Counted from the first letter of the stretch, positions 33,901 to 42,809 are shown. The stretch is 64,000 bases of DNA from DTU013 sp964490975 (GCA_964490975.1 CAZBEQ010000003.1:60199-124198); one strand, 5' to 3'. Notes: generated from the letters alone by a model not told the origin. Program-made: numbers and translations.

Positions 33901-34656
33901 ATGAAATATGTAGCTGAACCTAACCTGCCGGTTGGTCCTGTATGTCTTGCGGCTGTTGACTGCAGAATAAGCGCGGGGGCTGAATATGAACTGAAAAGGA
34001 TGGGATTGGAGCTCCTGAAGATTAACCCTCATCCACAATTATACGATGCTGTATGCAGCCATCCCGATATGCTTTTTCATCATATCGGCGGGAATGTTAT
34101 CGTTTATGCTCCCGGCGCCGATCCGGAGGCGGTTTCCAAGCTTGCGGGCCATGGCTTTAGGATGATGATCGGCGAGAGCCGGCTTAAACCGGTATATCCC
34201 GGTGATATAGCATATAATGTGGCCAGGGTGGGCAAATGGTATTTTCACAATCTTAAATACACAGACATAAGAATAAGGGAATACATGGAACGGCTTGGTG
34301 TCGAACCGGTCCACGTGTCCCAGGGTTATGTAAAATGTTCTGTACTGCCGGTGGACATAAATTCTATCGTTACATCCGACGCAGGGATCGCAAGAGCGGC
34401 CAGGGACAAGGGACTTGATGTATTGCTGCTGAAGTGTGGAGATTCCATCAGGCTGCCGGGCCTCGACTATGGCTTCATAGGAGGGGCTTGCAGTATGTTA
34501 TCGGCTTCAGTTTGTGCAATAAACGGCAGCCTTGAAAAATTAAATGATTTTAAATCTTTATTATCATTTCTTTCCGAAAGGAACATAGCTGTGGTTGAGA
34601 CATCCAAAGACAGCGTCACAGACGTTGGTTCTATCCTTCCGCTAATGATCGTGTAA
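33901..34656 (+). CDS. DUF6873-type GME-fold protein
   Basis: 251 residues, from the ATG nine nt after GGAGG; an in-frame GTG further upstream lacks a ribosome site. The pattern (YVAEPNLPVGPVCLAAVDCRIS, SHPDMLFHHIGGN, YPGDIAYNVARVGKWYFHNLKYTD, GYVKCSVLPVD, SDAGIARAARDKGLDVLLL, GFIGGACSML) recalls the five-bladed GME fold of arginine deiminase and amidinotransferases. I believe it matches the clostridial DUF6873 group. HPD, GYVKCS and the Cys near GGACS sit where catalytic residues would be expected, but no reaction is established. Confidence 0.7.
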   Translation: MKYVAEPNLPVGPVCLAAVDCRISAGAEYELKRMGLELLKINPHPQLYDAVCSHPDMLFHHIGGNVIVYAPGADPEAVSKLAGHGFRMMIGESRLKPVYPGDIAYNVARVGKWYFHNLKYTDIRIREYMERLGVEPVHVSQGYVKCSVLPVDINSIVTSDAGIARAARDKGLDVLLLKCGDSIRLPGLDYGFIGGACSMLSASVCAINGSLEKLNDFKSLLSFLSERNIAVVETSKDSVTDVGSILPLMIV

Positions 34657-34693
34657 CTTAGTAACTAACCATTCCAAACTTCATATAATATAT

Positions 34694-34785
34694 AGTGAGA
34701 CGGGTACAGATATGGCTTTCAAATGTGGCAATATCCCGCCTCGCTGAAACGCTGATGGAGATAGGAGCAGAAGCGTTGTACAGTT
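34694..34785 (+). ncRNA. Recurrent structured element, copy E
   Basis: AGTGAGACGGG (34694-34704) pairs with CCCGCCTCGCT (34735-34745) with one mismatch. GAAACGCT (34746-34753) follows at once, and its AACGCT pairs with AGCGTT (34772-34777). Compared with the copy at 49861, the central A-T pair of the second helix is G-C here, a compensatory change. It sits between two co-directed genes. Confidence 0.5.
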
Positions 34786-34933
34786 AGGATGTTGTCGGTT
34801 AATAGCAGAATAACCGAATTAAGTGGCAAAAGCAGGAATATATGTAAAATACATGGAATAATTTGCATGTGACCTGCGCTGCATACAACATTTTGCTTGG
34901 ACATATACTAGCACTTGAAGGGATGTGAAGTTG

Positions 34934-35848
34934 ATGCAGTTTCTTTGCATTGGAGTTAACGGCAGCGCTGATGCTGTAATGCAGCATATCAATAACGAAC
35001 TCCAGCAACTGAAAAACAAGAAGATCAGTTATTCCATCAATGAAATAAATTCTGAAGGCTCGGCTTCCATTATCTGTACAGTCAATGATGGCAGATTTTA
35101 TCGTGAGAAATCCCTGGAATCATATAAGGTACTCAAAACCTATATTTCCAATGCTCTAGCGGATTATATCATGAGGCAGTATGAAGATAGGCTTCTTTCC
35201 AGGATCATAAACAGCAATTTTTGCTACTTCAATGCTGCTGAAAAAAAAGAGATATTATCCAGAGCGCTGAATGTAATAAGGAATGAAGACAAGACTTTTA
35301 TAAACAGCCTATTCCAAATCAGGAGAAGAAATGTGATCATAAGGCGTCTGCTGGACTATTTTGATAATTCCAACAGCATAATACTTGATGGGTTTGTTAA
35401 CTTCAGGCTTAAGGATTATATCAAGGATTTGGAGGAAGTTGTAGATAAGGCTGTAGATGATTTTCTGATGGACAGGGAATATAAGGAATTCATCCGATTG
35501 TTGAGGTATTTTGTAGATATACAGGAGCCAAAAATCGACACAGTTCATGTCATCGTTGGATATGATAACAGATACACGCTGCTCGATGGAACAAAAAAGG
35601 AGATAACTAATGAATGCATACAAGAGTATGTGAACGATATAACAGAGGGTGAAATAAACTATGATGATCTTCTTGTAAGCTCGCTCATAACACTTGCGCC
35701 CCGGAAGGTCGTAATCCACTGTAACGGTCAGTTCAGGAACAAAGAGCTTATGGAGACGATCAAAAATGTATTCTATGGAAGAGTTGTCATTTGCCAGGGT
35801 TGTGAGGTATGCTCGATGAAAATGGTGAAAAGTGAAACAAAAAAATAG
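34934..35848 (+). CDS. ytxC: YtxC family sporulation protein
   Basis: 304 residues. Overall pattern agrees with YtxC, a protein found in endospore formers: a basic-helical middle (IMRQYEDRLLSRII, RRRNVIIRRLLDYFD), a conserved FVNFRLKDYIKDLEEVVDKAVDDFL segment and a C-terminal part with a LITLAPRKVVIHC segment. The exact role in sporulation is not known. ATG 34934 and a TTG three nt upstream are both possible; AAGGGA lies before them. A terminator follows 30 nt after the stop. Confidence 0.82.
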   Translation: MQFLCIGVNGSADAVMQHINNELQQLKNKKISYSINEINSEGSASIICTVNDGRFYREKSLESYKVLKTYISNALADYIMRQYEDRLLSRIINSNFCYFNAAEKKEILSRALNVIRNEDKTFINSLFQIRRRNVIIRRLLDYFDNSNSIILDGFVNFRLKDYIKDLEEVVDKAVDDFLMDREYKEFIRLLRYFVDIQEPKIDTVHVIVGYDNRYTLLDGTKKEITNECIQEYVNDITEGEINYDDLLVSSLITLAPRKVVIHCNGQFRNKELMETIKNVFYGRVVICQGCEVCSMKMVKSETKK

Positions 35849-35877
35849 CTTAAAGAGTTTATTTCATGATATGGATA

Positions 35878-35907
35878 AAGGGGCTTTAGCAGAGCTCCTT
35901 TTTTATG
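35878..35907 (+). terminator. Terminator of ytxC
   Basis: AAGGGGCT pairs with AGCTCCTT around a short loop; TTTT follows. Confidence 0.8.
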
Positions 35908-35960
35908 ACATGATAAAACAAACAATATGAATTTTTTACAAAAAAATTTTAAAATACTTA

Positions 35961-35988
35961 TTGACATATTGTTAATAGATGATAAAAT
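35961..35988 (+). promoter_or_regulatory. Sigma-A-like promoter
   Basis: A perfect TTGACA (35961-35966), 16-nt spacer, TAAAAT (35983-35988). The predicted RNA would start near 35995. Confidence 0.7.
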
Positions 35989-35994
35989 ATACGT

Positions 35995-36168
35995 GTAATA
36001 CAACATAGTGTATAAAAACTACTTGGGCAGCACATAATATAGATAAAAATCAAGTTTTTATAATATTTTACTAAAGATGAAGCGACAAATTAACAAACGA
36101 TGAATTGAAAACAACACAAATGAAGAGATCCGGGGAAAGAAGAGAGAGTCTGAGACTCTCTTTTTCCC
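35995..36168 (+). ncRNA. Candidate small RNA or attenuated leader
   Basis: A segment of about 170 nt between a strong promoter and a terminator, with no convincing gene inside (only an eight-codon frame, MKRQINKR, without a good ribosome site). It lies 80 nt before the P-loop gene at 36251, so it could be a free RNA or a leader whose read-through feeds that gene. Confidence 0.4.
36143..36168 (+). terminator. Terminator/attenuator upstream of the P-loop gene
   Basis: AGAGAGTC and GACTCTCT with a three-base loop, followed by TTTTTCCC. Confidence 0.8.
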
Positions 36169-36250
36169 ATTTTATGAGGCTTTTATTTGCCAGAGAGGGG
36201 CGCCATCTGGTAATATATATACAAATGAAGACATTTGGGAGGTTTACCGG

Positions 36251-37069
36251 TTGAGAATAGTCAGTTTCGTTGGGGCCAGCGGTACCGGAAAGAGCCATAG
36301 GGCATCGTGGGTAGCCAGAGAAAGAGGGATAGATTACATTATAGATGACGGCCTTTTTATCAGGGTTAACCAGGTAGTGGCCGGGACCTCTGCCAAGAGG
36401 GAAAAAACCAGAGTAGGTTCGATCAAACGCGCTATATTCAGCGATGACGACCACGCCCGGGAGGTCATGGATGCCATCGACCGGAATAAGCCTGAAGCCA
36501 TACTGATACTTGGAACTTCGGATGGCATGGTCGACAAGATCGCGCAAAGGCTGAAGCTTCCCGAAATCAGCGAGAGGATATACATAGAGCAAGTGGCTGA
36601 TGAGTTTGAAATAAAACAGGCGCTTGCCTCACGAAGGGAGCAGGGGAAACATGTCATCCCTGTCCCGACATTTGAGATCAAGAAAGACTTTTCCGGTTAT
36701 TTTCTTGATCCTCTCAGGATATTCCGCCGAAAAGGCAAAGTCAATTTCCAGATGGAAGAGGAAAAATCAGTTGTCAGGCCTACCTTCAGTTACCTTGGCA
36801 ATTATACAATTTCTGATTATACGATATACCAGATAGTTGAATATGTAGTGAACGGGATCGATGGTGTAAGTAAAATATCGCGTTTCAGGGCTGAAAACCG
36901 TCCGGACGGCACCTATATGGAGATGGATCTAGTGCTGAGATATGGCCTTCAGCTGCGTGAGCTTGTAAAGAGCCTGCAGCAGAAGGTGGCCGAAGAGGTT
37001 GAAAGGCTCACAGCGCTGAATATAAGGCAGATCAATGTCACTGTAAAAAGCCTTATTGTAGAGAAGTGA
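36251..37069 (+). CDS. P-loop NTPase fused to an Asp23/Gls24-like domain
   Basis: 272 residues with a TTG start seven nt after GGAGGT. Residues 1-160 form a P-loop ATPase/kinase-like domain with GASGTGKSH as Walker A (8-16) and hydrophobic ILILGTSDG near 82. Residues 170-272 resemble the Asp23/Gls24 (alkaline shock) fold: NYTISDYTIYQIVEYVVNGI, then EMDLVLRYGLQLRELVKSLQ and LNIRQINVTVKSL. Asp23 proteins bind the membrane during envelope stress in Staphylococcus. The fusion suggests a nucleotide-gated stress or envelope factor (inference). Confidence 0.8.
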   Translation: MRIVSFVGASGTGKSHRASWVARERGIDYIIDDGLFIRVNQVVAGTSAKREKTRVGSIKRAIFSDDDHAREVMDAIDRNKPEAILILGTSDGMVDKIAQRLKLPEISERIYIEQVADEFEIKQALASRREQGKHVIPVPTFEIKKDFSGYFLDPLRIFRRKGKVNFQMEEEKSVVRPTFSYLGNYTISDYTIYQIVEYVVNGIDGVSKISRFRAENRPDGTYMEMDLVLRYGLQLRELVKSLQQKVAEEVERLTALNIRQINVTVKSLIVEK

Positions 37070-37141
37070 TGTTTGTTTTTTAGTATATCGGGTATATTTA
37101 TTTGTGAAACAGGTTCGAGTGAACTTATACAGGAGGTTTGA

Positions 37142-38305
37142 ATGAATAATTTCACATTTCAGAATACTACCAGGATAATATTCGGCAAGGGCACAGAAAA
37201 CAAAGCTGGAAAGGAAACAGCCAAATACTCCTCGAAGGTATTGCTGCATTACGGAAGCGGCAGCATAAAAAAGACCGGGCTATATGACAGGATTGTCAAG
37301 TCTTTGGAGGATGCAGGCGTTGAATATATTGAACTGGGAGGAGTCAAGCCCAATCCAAGGCTGAGCCTTATTTATGAGGGCATAGAGCTGTGCAGGAAAA
37401 ACGGGATCGATTTCATACTTGCAGTCGGAGGCGGAAGTGTCATCGATTCTGCGAAGGGTATCGCAGCCGGAGTGTGCTATGATGGTGATGTATGGGATCT
37501 GTATATTGGAAAGGACAGGACGGATAAAGCGCTGCCTATCGGCGTAGTTCTGACGATACCTGCTGCAGGAAGCGAAAGCAGCGGCGCTTCGGTTGTAACA
37601 AAGGAAGAGGGACAGTTTAAAAGAGATATCGGATACGATTTCCTACGACCCCGGTTTGCTATATTGAATCCCGAGGTATGCTTTACGCTGCCGGCTTATC
37701 AGGTAGCCTGCGGAGCAACGGATATAATGGCTCACATTATGGAGAGGTACTTTACAAATACGCCTGATGTGGAATTGACAGACAGGCTCAGTGAAGCCAC
37801 GATGACTACGATCATAAACAATGTTCCTGCGGTACTTGCCAATCCTAATGATTATAATGCCTTTGCGGAGATAATGTGGGCGGGCACCTTTGCGCACAAT
37901 GACCTGCTGGGTACCGGCAGGGAGGAGGATTGGGCGTCACATAATATAGAGCATGAGCTCAGCGGCATATACGATATTGCTCACGGAGCCGGACTTGCAA
38001 TCATTATTCCTGCATGGATGAAATATGTCTATAAGGTTAATGTCAGCCGGTTTGTACAGTTCGCCGTAAGAGTATGGAAAGTGGAGCAGGACTTCCATGA
38101 TCCCGAGAAGACAGCTTTGGAAGGCATCGCTAAACTGGAGGCTTTCTTCAGGAGTATGGGGCTTCCAACGCGTCTGGGGGATTTGGGAATAACTGAGGAA
38201 AGATTTGAGGAAATGGCTGAAAAATGTGCCGAGTCTGGGAAGATCGGCGGTTTTAAAAAGCTTGATAAAAACGATATCATCAACATATACAAGCTTGCAA
38301 GGTAA
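37142..38305 (+). CDS. Iron-containing alcohol dehydrogenase (butanol dehydrogenase-like)
   Basis: 387 residues, the usual length of the BdhA/YugJ group. NAD(P)-binding is indicated by AVGGGSVIDSAKGIAAG. Metal ligands are visible in GATDIMAHIMERYF (Asp, His), and in HNIEHELSGIYDIAHGAGLAI (two His). It reduces aldehydes to alcohols (ethanol or butanol) with NAD(P)H in fermentation. AGGAGG precedes the ATG. Monocistronic with a terminator after. Confidence 0.94.
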   Translation: MNNFTFQNTTRIIFGKGTENKAGKETAKYSSKVLLHYGSGSIKKTGLYDRIVKSLEDAGVEYIELGGVKPNPRLSLIYEGIELCRKNGIDFILAVGGGSVIDSAKGIAAGVCYDGDVWDLYIGKDRTDKALPIGVVLTIPAAGSESSGASVVTKEEGQFKRDIGYDFLRPRFAILNPEVCFTLPAYQVACGATDIMAHIMERYFTNTPDVELTDRLSEATMTTIINNVPAVLANPNDYNAFAEIMWAGTFAHNDLLGTGREEDWASHNIEHELSGIYDIAHGAGLAIIIPAWMKYVYKVNVSRFVQFAVRVWKVEQDFHDPEKTALEGIAKLEAFFRSMGLPTRLGDLGITEERFEEMAEKCAESGKIGGFKKLDKNDIINIYKLAR

Positions 38306-38332
38306 CCTTTCATATAACCTCGAAATATAATG

Positions 38333-38363
38333 ATACCAGGGTTTTAGGGCCCTGGTATTTTTA
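38333..38363 (+). terminator. Terminator of the alcohol dehydrogenase gene
   Basis: ATACCAGGG pairs with CCCTGGTAT, followed by TTTTTAT. Confidence 0.88.
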
Positions 38364-38405
38364 TGTTCGTACAACTGTAGAGATTATCTGAAAGGGGATA
38401 ATATA

Positions 38406-39131
38406 ATGGATGCAAACAACTTTTATCAAGGTCCAAGACTGCCGCCGTGCGCTTATCTGCCGGCTGATCTGCCTTGCATGAGACAGTATGGCCAGATGGG
38501 AAGGCAGTACGGCCAGATGGCAAGACAGCCTTATTCTTACCTTAGGCTGCTCCATGCATTGCCCGGTGCGCCTTCTGTGGATGTGTATGCCAACAATAGC
38601 CTTATAGCATCAGGCTTGCCATACAAAGGATTTACCGAATATCTGCAGATAATACCGGCTACATATCATATACAAGTGTTCGCCGCGGGAACAACAGGGC
38701 CTGCGCTGCTGGACACCGCTGTTGAGATTCCGGCACAATCCATAAACACGGCAGCTGTTATTGGCACACCCTCAAATCCGTCCATTAAAACATTTTATGA
38801 GACAGTAATACAGATTCCACAGGGGCAGCTTTACCTGCGTTTTGCAAATCTTGTACAGGACAGTGCGGGTATGGATCTTGTACTTTCCAACGGGACTGAG
38901 CTTTTTAGTGATGTGACCTTTGGCATGGCTACGAACTATAGCCAGATCCCTGCCGGGACCTATGTTTTCTATTTACAGCAGAGCGGAACTAACAGGAGCC
39001 TGTTGTATGTGCCCAATATTCAGCTGCAGGCCGGAAGATTCTATACCATATATGCAGTAGGCCGCATTGATAGTACAACACCGTTGCAGGTGCTGATACC
39101 GCTGGACGGAAATTCATATATCAATGTTTGA
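38406..39131 (+). CDS. DUF4397 domain protein, probably spore or surface associated
   Basis: 241 residues. The first 45 have Tyr/Gln/Arg-rich QYGQM repeats. Two DUF4397 beta-sandwich units follow (about 46-130 and 137-235): LRLLHALPGAPSVDVYANN, then LYLRFANLVQDSAGMDLVLSNG. Each has a 'VF' or 'FYLQ' strand and a YTIYAVGR-like end. No signal peptide or membrane helix is visible, which agrees with a coat protein assembled inside the mother cell, but that is inference. AAGGGG precedes the ATG. Confidence 0.83.
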   Translation: MDANNFYQGPRLPPCAYLPADLPCMRQYGQMGRQYGQMARQPYSYLRLLHALPGAPSVDVYANNSLIASGLPYKGFTEYLQIIPATYHIQVFAAGTTGPALLDTAVEIPAQSINTAAVIGTPSNPSIKTFYETVIQIPQGQLYLRFANLVQDSAGMDLVLSNGTELFSDVTFGMATNYSQIPAGTYVFYLQQSGTNRSLLYVPNIQLQAGRFYTIYAVGRIDSTTPLQVLIPLDGNSYINV

Positions 39132-39139
39132 TTTTAGTT

Positions 39140-39174
39140 CCAGCCTGCTCTATTTTGCGGGCTGGATTTTTTAT
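39140..39174 (+). terminator. Terminator of the DUF4397 gene
   Basis: CCAGCC-T-GC pairs with GC-G-GGCTGG, followed by ATTTTTTAT. Confidence 0.85.
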
Positions 39175-39180
39175 CAAACT

Positions 39181-39960
39181 TCACTTTAGGTTCGAGTAAC
39201 CCTTCAACTTCTGTATGCTTCTTGGGAGAGCATCCTTAGAATTTCCCCAGGGAGCGTCATTATAGCGGTAATCGAATTTTTTCGTAAACCATTCAAGCTC
39301 CTTCTCGACCCTGTCCATATTTTCGAGCTGCTGCTCAAGCAGTATGCCAAGAAATTTTCGGCATTCATTTGCGTTCAAGTATTTTTCGGCCGCCAGGATC
39401 AACATCTTAAAATGGACTAGGCAAAAGCCCTTTTTTTGTGAAAAAATTTTTCGGAACTCCTCTTCCTTTGACCACAGGTACATAACCACATCAAGATACC
39501 TGTCCATCGTATATTCAAGCTTGCCGCATATCGCACAGCTTTTTTCCATACCATCCAGCAGCTCCAGCAGCTTTGCAGATGCGCCGGAGCCTGCTTGTCC
39601 CTTTGCTCCGAGCTTGCCGGCGATCGATCCTAGCAGTGAACCTGATGTCTTTGTATCATTTGCTGCGTCTATAAGCGGTCTGCCTGCCTCACGAAGCTTT
39701 GTCAACTGCTCCCTTATGTGTGTATCAGTCACAAGGCCAAGGCCAAGCCTGTTCTCCTGTCTGTTGTAAAGCTGTTCGTAATGCCTTCTGCAAAAGCCCT
39801 TCTTATTTGTTTCGATCCTGCAGTCGGGTTCCATCAGGGAAGGGCCCAGAAAGTAATCGATGTATTCATTTTCAAGCTTGCTTTGAAGAAGGCAGAGCGG
39901 ACATTCGCAATCCTGTTCGAAGGCTTCGTTTACGGGTATTGTATAAATTATTTCCTTCAT
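39181..39960 (-). CDS. DUF6062 family Cys-motif protein
   Basis: 259 residues. CPLC near residue 20, GFCRRH near 55, CAIC near 140 and GFCLVH near 178 form two similar Cys/His sets, suggesting two metal-binding modules. The pattern matches the clostridial DUF6062 group as I know it. No enzyme motif is seen. It converges on the DUF4397 gene, whose terminator lies between, and diverges from the glycosylase gene. Confidence 0.8.
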   Translation of the reverse strand: MKEIIYTIPVNEAFEQDCECPLCLLQSKLENEYIDYFLGPSLMEPDCRIETNKKGFCRRHYEQLYNRQENRLGLGLVTDTHIREQLTKLREAGRPLIDAANDTKTSGSLLGSIAGKLGAKGQAGSGASAKLLELLDGMEKSCAICGKLEYTMDRYLDVVMYLWSKEEEFRKIFSQKKGFCLVHFKMLILAAEKYLNANECRKFLGILLEQQLENMDRVEKELEWFTKKFDYRYNDAPWGNSKDALPRSIQKLKGYSNLK

Positions 39961-40109
39961 TTGCCGATTCTCCTCATGCTAATGATTTTATGCTACAATT
40001 ATTCCTGACTTGAGAATATCGATATTACTTCGAAAAAATGTTCTTCGTTAGAATGATTATAACATTTATGAATGGGAATATACAGATAAACAGATCACTG
40101 GAGGACTAC

Positions 40110-40994
40110 ATGCTTTATAAGGGATATGAATTGTATCAGGAGGGAACAAGCATCAGGATCGAAGGTGTAAAGGATTTCGATCCTGTCCATATATTTGAGT
40201 GCGGTCAGTGCTTCAGATGGTACAAGGAGCCTGACGGCACATATACCGGTGTTGTCAGGGGCAAGGCTGCGAGTGTTTCATATAATCAGGGCGTTTTGAT
40301 GCTGGATAATGTAACAATAGACGATTTCATGTATATCTGGTTTGACTACTTCGACCTGGGCAGAGACTATGGTGAGATCAAGAGAGCCATTTCAAATGAT
40401 CCTATCATGGAAAAGGCAACGGAGTTTGGCAGCGGGATAAGGCTGTTGAGACAGGAGCCATGGGAAGCGCTGATTTCATTCATACTTTCTTCAAATAACA
40501 GGATACCGAGGATAATGAATATTGTATTGTCATTATCAAAGCTTTTCGGCAGTGAGATCAGCTATGGAGGCAGATCATTCTACAGCTTTCCGGATTCTGC
40601 CAGCCTTTCACGATGCAGTCTTGAACAAATTGGCGAATGCCGCGCCGGATACCGCTGTGATTACATTTCTTCAACAGCTGCGGACGTTGCGGCAAACGGG
40701 TACGATCATGAGAGATTGTCTGCTATAGATACTGATGAAGCCCGAAAGGAGCTGCTGCGATTCAAAGGAGTGGGGAATAAGGTTGCAGACTGCGCATTGT
40801 TATATGGAGGAATAAAGTACGATGTGTTCCCTGTAGATGTTTGGGTCAAAAGGGTGATGGAGGAGCTATATTTCAAGCGGGAGGCGAGCTTCACCGAAAT
40901 ACAGCGGTTCGCTTCGGAAAAATTCGGACAGTATGCCGGCTTTGCACAGCAGTATCTGTTTTACTATGCAAGAGAACATAAAATAGGTTTATAA
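40110..40994 (+). CDS. ogg: 8-oxoguanine DNA glycosylase (OGG1-like)
   Basis: 294 residues starting at the ATG five nt after GGAGG; earlier in-frame ATGs lack a ribosome site. Residues 1-105 fit the OGG N-terminal domain (FDPVHIFECGQCFRW). The rest is HhH-GPD: the hairpin LLRFKGVGNKVADCALLY contains the expected catalytic Lys224, and VFPVDVWVKR contains Asp243. It would remove 8-oxoguanine from DNA and cut the abasic site. This bacterial OGG1-like type (OGG2) is common in clostridia. Confidence 0.93.
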   Translation: MLYKGYELYQEGTSIRIEGVKDFDPVHIFECGQCFRWYKEPDGTYTGVVRGKAASVSYNQGVLMLDNVTIDDFMYIWFDYFDLGRDYGEIKRAISNDPIMEKATEFGSGIRLLRQEPWEALISFILSSNNRIPRIMNIVLSLSKLFGSEISYGGRSFYSFPDSASLSRCSLEQIGECRAGYRCDYISSTAADVAANGYDHERLSAIDTDEARKELLRFKGVGNKVADCALLYGGIKYDVFPVDVWVKRVMEELYFKREASFTEIQRFASEKFGQYAGFAQQYLFYYAREHKIGL

Positions 40995-41068
40995 GCACAC
41001 TACATGCGCTCTCTAAGTATGATATAGGGTAGGATCATTTTTTCTGGCTTAAAGGGAGAGTGACGCAT

Positions 41069-41326
41069 GTGTTTGCTATTGCGATAATGGATTCTGGTAA
41101 CTATGCTCTACGGCTATGTACCATTCTCGAGAGGAAGGGCTATGTTTTCGAGGTCGTACCGACCCCCTGCCACATAGCCAGGACTGGCTGCGGTTATTGT
41201 CTGAAGTTCCCCCTGGAGTTCAAGGAACTGGTGCTGCAGGTTGCATTGCAAAACAAGATAGTAATCCGGGAGATGTATAGGATAGAACCGCAGCTGACCA
41301 GAAACAACTACGTGAAGATATATTAA
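41069..41326 (+). CDS. DUF3343 family protein (first copy)
   Basis: 85 residues from a GTG ten nt after AAAGGGAG; a GTG nine nt upstream would touch the ribosome site. The pattern (MFAIAIMDSGNYALRLCTILERKGYVFEVVPTP... TGCGYCLKFPLEF) fits DUF3343, a small family proposed to carry sulfur or selenium; here the expected Cys lies in GCGYC. A second DUF3343 gene lies at 42810. The structured RNA at 41469 and a coat-like gene lie between. Confidence 0.8.
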   Translation: MFAIAIMDSGNYALRLCTILERKGYVFEVVPTPCHIARTGCGYCLKFPLEFKELVLQVALQNKIVIREMYRIEPQLTRNNYVKIY

Positions 41327-41433
41327 CTACCATAAAGTTCCTATCAAAGGCGCTAATCGTCTGAATAGCTGAGAAAAACAGAGACAGAAAGAATTAAACA
41401 AAGTATTGCAGGCTTAATCGCGATTACTGTTTG

Positions 41434-41462
41434 TTGTTTGGGAGAGCTGGCAGTGATATAAT
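41434..41462 (+). promoter_or_regulatory. Promoter of the structured RNA
   Basis: TTGTTT (41434-41439), 17-nt spacer, TATAAT (41457-41462) with an upstream TG (extended -10). The predicted start point is near 41469. Confidence 0.7.
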
Positions 41463-41468
41463 CTAATT

Positions 41469-41793
41469 ACAGAAAGCGAACGGCAAAACAGCCGGATCGC
41501 AGTAGCTGCAGGCGTTGAGCCCGTGGTGATGATATAGGATCTGACCTGAATAGTTCGGATAAACCTATTATTTTGAACCTACATTCATAATATGGGAGTC
41601 CGGCAAGTTTGAAAGTCAATACCAGGCCACAAGCTAATTCCGACATGCGCTGTGCGCGTGCAACGGCGGTGGAAGGTTGAAACCTTCGGCAGGACACCCA
41701 CCTAGCGTAGGGCTAGGTGTCAAAATATGGGGGAACGGCTTTTCGGGTTTAAAACGTAAGAGGACTTGTCTTTGTGGACAGTCCTCTTTTTTT
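41469..41793 (+). ncRNA. Large structured noncoding RNA, about 325 nt
   Basis: No protein frame fits this region; it is bounded by a promoter and a strong terminator. Visible helices include CATGCGC/GCGCGTG (near 41645), GAAGGTT/AACCTTC (near 41682) and CACCTAG/CTAGGTG (near 41700). Long unpaired, conserved-looking stretches such as TTCGGATAAACCTATTATTT and TTGAACCTACATTC lie between. By size and composition it may be the clostridial raiA-motif RNA or a 6S-type RNA. tmRNA, RNase P and SRP signatures are absent. I could not decide between the candidates. Confidence 0.65.
41758..41793 (+). terminator. Terminator of the structured RNA
   Basis: AAGAGGACT pairs with AGTCCTCTT and is followed by TTTTT. 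The rest of 41794-41990 has no gene. Confidence 0.9.
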
Positions 41794-41990
41794 GCGCGTG
41801 CGGCATGCGAAGCCGGACTATACTAACGGGCGGAAGTGTAAGTATATTGTGAACATAACATTTAAGAATAGTAACCTTTTTTTCTTTGCAAAATATAATG
41901 ATATCAGATGGGAATTCAACAGATAAAAACGGATAACTAACGAATGAATTTAGATTGTTTTATTTTGCAAAATTAAGGGAGGTTTTTTTT

Positions 41991-42716
41991 ATGAAGTATG
42001 AACCCGGTCAAATACAAAATGCGGAGAATTTTCCGACGCCCAACGAGCTTGTTTGTATACAGGTTCCCAAAGTTTTTGACCAGACAGCGATGAGAGACTG
42101 CCAGACAGTAAGTACCCTGATCTACACAGCAACAGGCACACCAACGGTCACATATGATTCTGTCCAGAATTTTAATATCAGCAACATTAAGGTTCTGTCC
42201 AAAACGGATTCCATGACAAGACCCGGATACAAAAAGCTTAAATTGCAAGCAACATTGACATTTGACATTTACTATTCAGTCAATGGAGTTTCAGCAGCTG
42301 TTCCTGTAAGCACATCTGTTGTGTTCAACCTGACAGTAAATGAAATCTATTGCCCGAGCTGCACTGCACAAATAGGCTTTGTGAGATATCCCAACAGCCC
42401 TCTTACCGTTGATGTTGATGGCACTATGATCAAGGTCGAAGCTATTGCAGAAGCATTCAACGACCACATCACCATAGCTGGCGACGGTACGACCTACACT
42501 TACACTTTGGCCATTGATATCGGAGCATTTTTCATTATTAAATGCGAGTGCGAAGTCCAGCTGCTGATACCTGCATACGGTTATTGCCCAGTGCCTCCGG
42601 AACAGACAAACACAGCAGATTTGACCTGTTGTACCTTCAGGGACAGAAGATGCGCTCCTTTCCCGAACACATTCTATCCGGACCAGAAGCAGAATATACT
42701 GGACGCCACTGTGTAG
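41991..42716 (+). CDS. Clostridial coat-like protein, paralogue of the gene at 58426
   Basis: 241 residues; ATG eight nt after GGGAGG. It shares with the 58426 protein an N-terminal segment (ELVCIQVPKVFDQTAM here; EAVCIQVEKIYDSCKEKDC there) and a C-terminal VQLLIPAYGYCPVPPEQ (VQLLIPAFDFCVPNKKC there), with beta-rich middle. Cysteines in CPSC, CECE and CC pairs suggest crosslinking. Proteins with ICIQVPKVYD-type starts are common in spore-forming clostridia and usually unannotated or listed as coat proteins. Role inferred from that and from the neighbourhood. Confidence 0.72.
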   Translation: MKYEPGQIQNAENFPTPNELVCIQVPKVFDQTAMRDCQTVSTLIYTATGTPTVTYDSVQNFNISNIKVLSKTDSMTRPGYKKLKLQATLTFDIYYSVNGVSAAVPVSTSVVFNLTVNEIYCPSCTAQIGFVRYPNSPLTVDVDGTMIKVEAIAEAFNDHITIAGDGTTYTYTLAIDIGAFFIIKCECEVQLLIPAYGYCPVPPEQTNTADLTCCTFRDRRCAPFPNTFYPDQKQNILDATV

Positions 42717-42809
42717 GGAACGGAGGACCAGTGTAAAAAAAGTATTGAACTGTAATAGTATCGGGCTGTTGTATTGGTACGGCGCATGAATTATAGATGA
42801 GGTGAGTAT

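Noticed and set aside
41469..41793. tmRNA or RNase P RNA
   Set aside because: No GGAGGAAAGUCC-type, tag-frame or tRNA-like end signatures are present.
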